From NCBI RefSeq assembly GCF_035685805.1, contig NZ_DASSAB010000060.1:1-64000 (forward strand): a stretch of 64,000 nt of DNA, read 5' to 3'. Made by a program: the position numbers and the translations under genes. Below, in pieces: positions 61,661-64,000 of this stretch. The notes below the pieces were generated by a model that was given only the letters and a program-made list of their open reading frames with translations, did no database searches and had not been told where the DNA came from. How positions within the stretch are numbered: the stretch's first letter is position 1; the number at the start of each line of letters is the position of its first letter. Source of the DNA: Dyella_A sp035685805. GTDB lineage: Bacteria; Pseudomonadota; Gammaproteobacteria; Xanthomonadales; Rhodanobacteraceae.

Positions 61661-63166
61661 ATGAGCAAAGAACTGTTGCTGGTAGTCGACGCGGTAGCCA
61701 ACGAGAAAGGCGTGCCGCGCGACGTGATCTTCGAGGCAATGGAGGCCGCACTGGCCTCGGCGGCGAAGAAGCGCTACCCGGACGAGGATCCGGACATCCG
61801 CGTGGAGATCGATCGCCAGTCCGGCGAGTACGAGACCTTTCGCCGCTGGGAGATCATTGCCGACGACGGCGAGATGGAGTCGCCTTATTTCCAGGTGCGC
61901 CTGATGGATGCGCTGGACGAGCGCGAGGACGCCCAGGTCGGCGAGTACGTCGAGACCCAGATCGAGAATGCCGAGTTCGGCCGCATCGCGGCGCAGGCCG
62001 CCAAGCAGGTGATCGTGCAGCGTGTGCGCGAGGCCGAACGCCAGCAGGTGGTCGACGCGTTCCGCGATCGCATCGGCGAGCTGGTGGTGGGCATCGTCAA
62101 GCGCGTCGAGCGTGGCAACGTCTACCTCGACCTGGGCAGCAATGCCGAGGCCTTCATCCCGCGCGACAAGACGATTCCGCGCGAGTCGGCTCGCGTCGGC
62201 GACCGCGTGCGTGGCTATCTGTACGAAGTGAAGTCGGAAGTGCGTGGTCCGCAGCTGTTCGTGTCGCGCGCCGCACCCGAGTTCATGATGGAGCTGTTCA
62301 AGCTCGAGGTGCCGGAAGTCGGTCAGGGCCTGGTCGAGATCAAGGGCTGCGCCCGCGATCCGGGTGATCGCGCCAAGATCGCCGTGCTGGCCCACGACAG
62401 CCGCACCGATCCGATCGGTGCGTGCATCGGCATGCGCGGCTCGCGCGTGCAGGCGGTGTCCAACGAGCTCAATGGCGAGCGCGTGGACATCATCCTGTGG
62501 CACGAGAACCAGGCCCAGTTCGTCATCAATGCGATGGCGCCGGCCGAAGTGCAGTCGATCATCATGGATGAGGAAAAACACTCCATGGACATCGCGGTGG
62601 CCGAGGACAAGCTGTCCCAGGCGATCGGCCGCGGTGGCCAGAACGTGCGCCTCGCCAGCAAGCTCACCGGCTGGCAGCTCAACGTGATGACGCAGGACCA
62701 GGTCACCGCCAAGAGCGAGGCCGAGCAGGAGGCCGCCTTGCAGCTGTTCATGGACAAGCTGGAAGTGGATCAGGAAATTGCCGCCATCCTCGTGCAGGAG
62801 GGTTTCTCCAGCGTCGAGGAGATCGCCTACGTGCCGAGTGCCGAGCTGCTGGCGGTGGAGGGCTTCGACGAAGACATCGTCGAGGAACTGCGCGCCCGTG
62901 CCCGCGACGCGCTGCTGACCGAAGCGCTGGCAGTGGAAGAAGGCATCGAGGAGCACCAGCCCTCGGAAGAGCTGCTGGCGATCGAAGGCATGGACGAGGC
63001 CACCGCGTACGCGCTGGCGGCCCGGGAAATCAGTACGGTGGACGATCTGGCCGACCTCGCGGTGGACGACCTGATCGACATCGAAGGCATGGATGAAGAG
63101 CGCGCTGCCACGCTGATCATGGCTGCGCGAGCGCCGATGATCGAGCGGCTGGAGAAAGGCGGCTAA
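61661..63166 (+). CDS. nusA: transcription termination/antitermination protein NusA
   Basis: 501 residues. N-terminal RNA polymerase-binding domain (1-125), S1 domain (GELVVGIVKRVERGNVYLDLG, about 135-200), two KH domains (IGACIGMRGSRVQAVSNELNGERVD and LSQAIGRGGQNVRLASKLTGW), and two acidic AR repeats at the C-terminus (ELLAIEGMDEATAYAL, LIDIEGMDEERAATLI). Complete. Confidence 0.97.
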   Translation: MSKELLLVVDAVANEKGVPRDVIFEAMEAALASAAKKRYPDEDPDIRVEIDRQSGEYETFRRWEIIADDGEMESPYFQVRLMDALDEREDAQVGEYVETQIENAEFGRIAAQAAKQVIVQRVREAERQQVVDAFRDRIGELVVGIVKRVERGNVYLDLGSNAEAFIPRDKTIPRESARVGDRVRGYLYEVKSEVRGPQLFVSRAAPEFMMELFKLEVPEVGQGLVEIKGCARDPGDRAKIAVLAHDSRTDPIGACIGMRGSRVQAVSNELNGERVDIILWHENQAQFVINAMAPAEVQSIIMDEEKHSMDIAVAEDKLSQAIGRGGQNVRLASKLTGWQLNVMTQDQVTAKSEAEQEAALQLFMDKLEVDQEIAAILVQEGFSSVEEIAYVPSAELLAVEGFDEDIVEELRARARDALLTEALAVEEGIEEHQPSEELLAIEGMDEATAYALAAREISTVDDLADLAVDDLIDIEGMDEERAATLIMAARAPMIERLEKGG

Positions 63167-63294
63167 CCGCGGGCGGCAGCGCCCTGGATGGGCGCGCCGG
63201 GAGAACCCTGCGGGGCTCTCCACCAGGGACGGAGGTGGACGTGCAGGCAACGCCGCACGGACGATAAGCGCGGGAACGGCGGAGAAAGAACACG

Positions 63295-64000
63295 ATGTCG
63301 GATGTCACGATCAAACAACTCGCCAAGGTACTTGGCATGCCGGTGGACAAGCTGCTCGGGCAGCTTGGCGAGGCGGGCATGAAGTTTTCCGACCCGGAGC
63401 AGGTCATCAGCAGCACCGAGAAGGTGAAGCTGCTGGGCTTTCTGCGTCGCACCCATGGCAAGAACGAGGCTGCGCCGGAAGTGGACGATTCCGCGCCGCG
63501 CCAGATCACGCTCAAGCGACGCAAGGTCAGCGAGCTGAAGGTTGCCACGCCGGGCGGCCGCGGGGCGCCGTCGAGCGCGAAAACAGTCAATGTGGAGGTG
63601 CGCGCCAAGCGCACCTACGTCAAGCGCAGCGTGATCGCCGAAGAAGCGAGCGCCGAGCCCGAGCGCGAGGAGGCCGTGCGCAAGCTGGCCGAGTCGCAGC
63701 AGCAGCGCGAGCACGAGGAGCAGGAGCGGGTCGAGGCAGAGCGTCGCCGCGAGGAAGAAGCCCGCCAGCGTGCGGCCGAAGCCGAGCGCGCCGCGGACCA
63801 GGCGCGCCTGCAGGCGCAGGCTGAGGCCGAGGCCGAAGAGGCCAGCGCCGCCGATCAGGCCGCGCCGGCTGAGGCACCTGCGGCCAGCAGCAGCGATGCG
63901 ACTCCTGCCGAGTCAGCTCCGGCCGCGGGTGGGGCCAGCACCGATCACAGTGCGTTCGGCATGATCGTGCCGCGCATCCATGAGCCGCGTCGCCGTGAAA
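63295..64000 (+). CDS. infB: translation initiation factor IF-2, 5' part
   Basis: The first 235 codons, open to the window end. IF-2 N-terminal domain: MSDVTIKQLAKVLGMPVDKL, then FLRRTHGKNE and ITLKRRKVSELKV, followed by the long charged Glu/Arg/Ala-rich linker typical of gammaproteobacterial IF-2. The GTPase domain would lie beyond 64000. AGCGCGGGAACGGCGGAGAA lies before the start. Third gene of rimP-nusA-infB. Confidence 0.95.
   Translation, partial: MSDVTIKQLAKVLGMPVDKLLGQLGEAGMKFSDPEQVISSTEKVKLLGFLRRTHGKNEAAPEVDDSAPRQITLKRRKVSELKVATPGGRGAPSSAKTVNVEVRAKRTYVKRSVIAEEASAEPEREEAVRKLAESQQQREHEEQERVEAERRREEEARQRAAEAERAADQARLQAQAEAEAEEASAADQAAPAEAPAASSSDATPAESAPAAGGASTDHSAFGMIVPRIHEPRRRE

Overview
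The window is chromosomal DNA of a GC-rich gammaproteobacterium. Conserved gene orders point to Xanthomonadales, probably Rhodanobacteraceae (Rhodanobacter/Dyella-like): folC-SPOR-cvpA-purF; ffs-dnaX-ybaB-recR; maf | yceD-rpmF-fabHDG-acpP-fabF-pabBC-mltG-tmk-holB with an atypical PilZ; nuoA-N; tRNA-fMet-rimP-nusA-infB. The lineage is inferred from synteny and protein character, not from a database search. I see no prophage, insertion sequence or CRISPR array. Nearly all of the window is housekeeping sequence.

Layout. 0-8.7 kb is an accessory stretch: a GFA-type zinc protein, an exporter-type ABC half transporter, a small lipoprotein, a YdeI-like protein, and a metal-response pair (MerR regulator plus a copper-type P1B ATPase). 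The ATPase has five N-terminal YHS domains, four encoded by near-identical 192-bp repeats, and is cut by an in-frame amber codon between its first two membrane helices. 8.7-16.3 kb holds folC, a SPOR protein, cvpA, purF, a DUF455 protein, tRNA-Pro and hisS. 16.3-22.2 kb holds a GIY-YIG protein, a long histidine/aromatic ammonia-lyase without other hut genes, a DUF6165 protein, a GT9 glycosyltransferase, Kdo kinase and an MBL-fold hydrolase. This part has an LPS flavour and carries two copies of an inverted-repeat element.

22.4-26.5 kb: tRNA-Ser, 4.5S RNA, dnaX, ybaB, recR, a GNAT protein and a HIT protein. 26.5-32.7 kb: an Slp lipoprotein, an overlapping MoxR-DUF58-transglutaminase operon on the minus strand, and a divergent GT39-like membrane glycosyltransferase. 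32.7-45.7 kb: the fatty acid, folate and DNA-replication cluster. It lacks plsX at its usual place, has pabB inserted before pabC, and has a PIG-L deacetylase between holB and pilZ. 46.0-60.7 kb: the complete 14-gene respiratory complex I operon, with nuoC and nuoD separate. 60.8-64.0 kb: initiator tRNA, a rimP-leader-like attenuator, rimP, nusA and the 5' part of infB, which runs off the window.

The genes cover respiration (proton-pumping NADH dehydrogenase), membrane lipid precursors, folate (folC, pabB, pabC), purines (purF), the DNA polymerase clamp loader (dnaX, holB), recombination (recR), translation and transcription elongation (hisS, tRNAs, rimP, nusA, infB), and envelope modification. 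The most unusual locus is the YHS-amplified, amber-interrupted copper ATPase. The orphan 631-residue ammonia-lyase is second.
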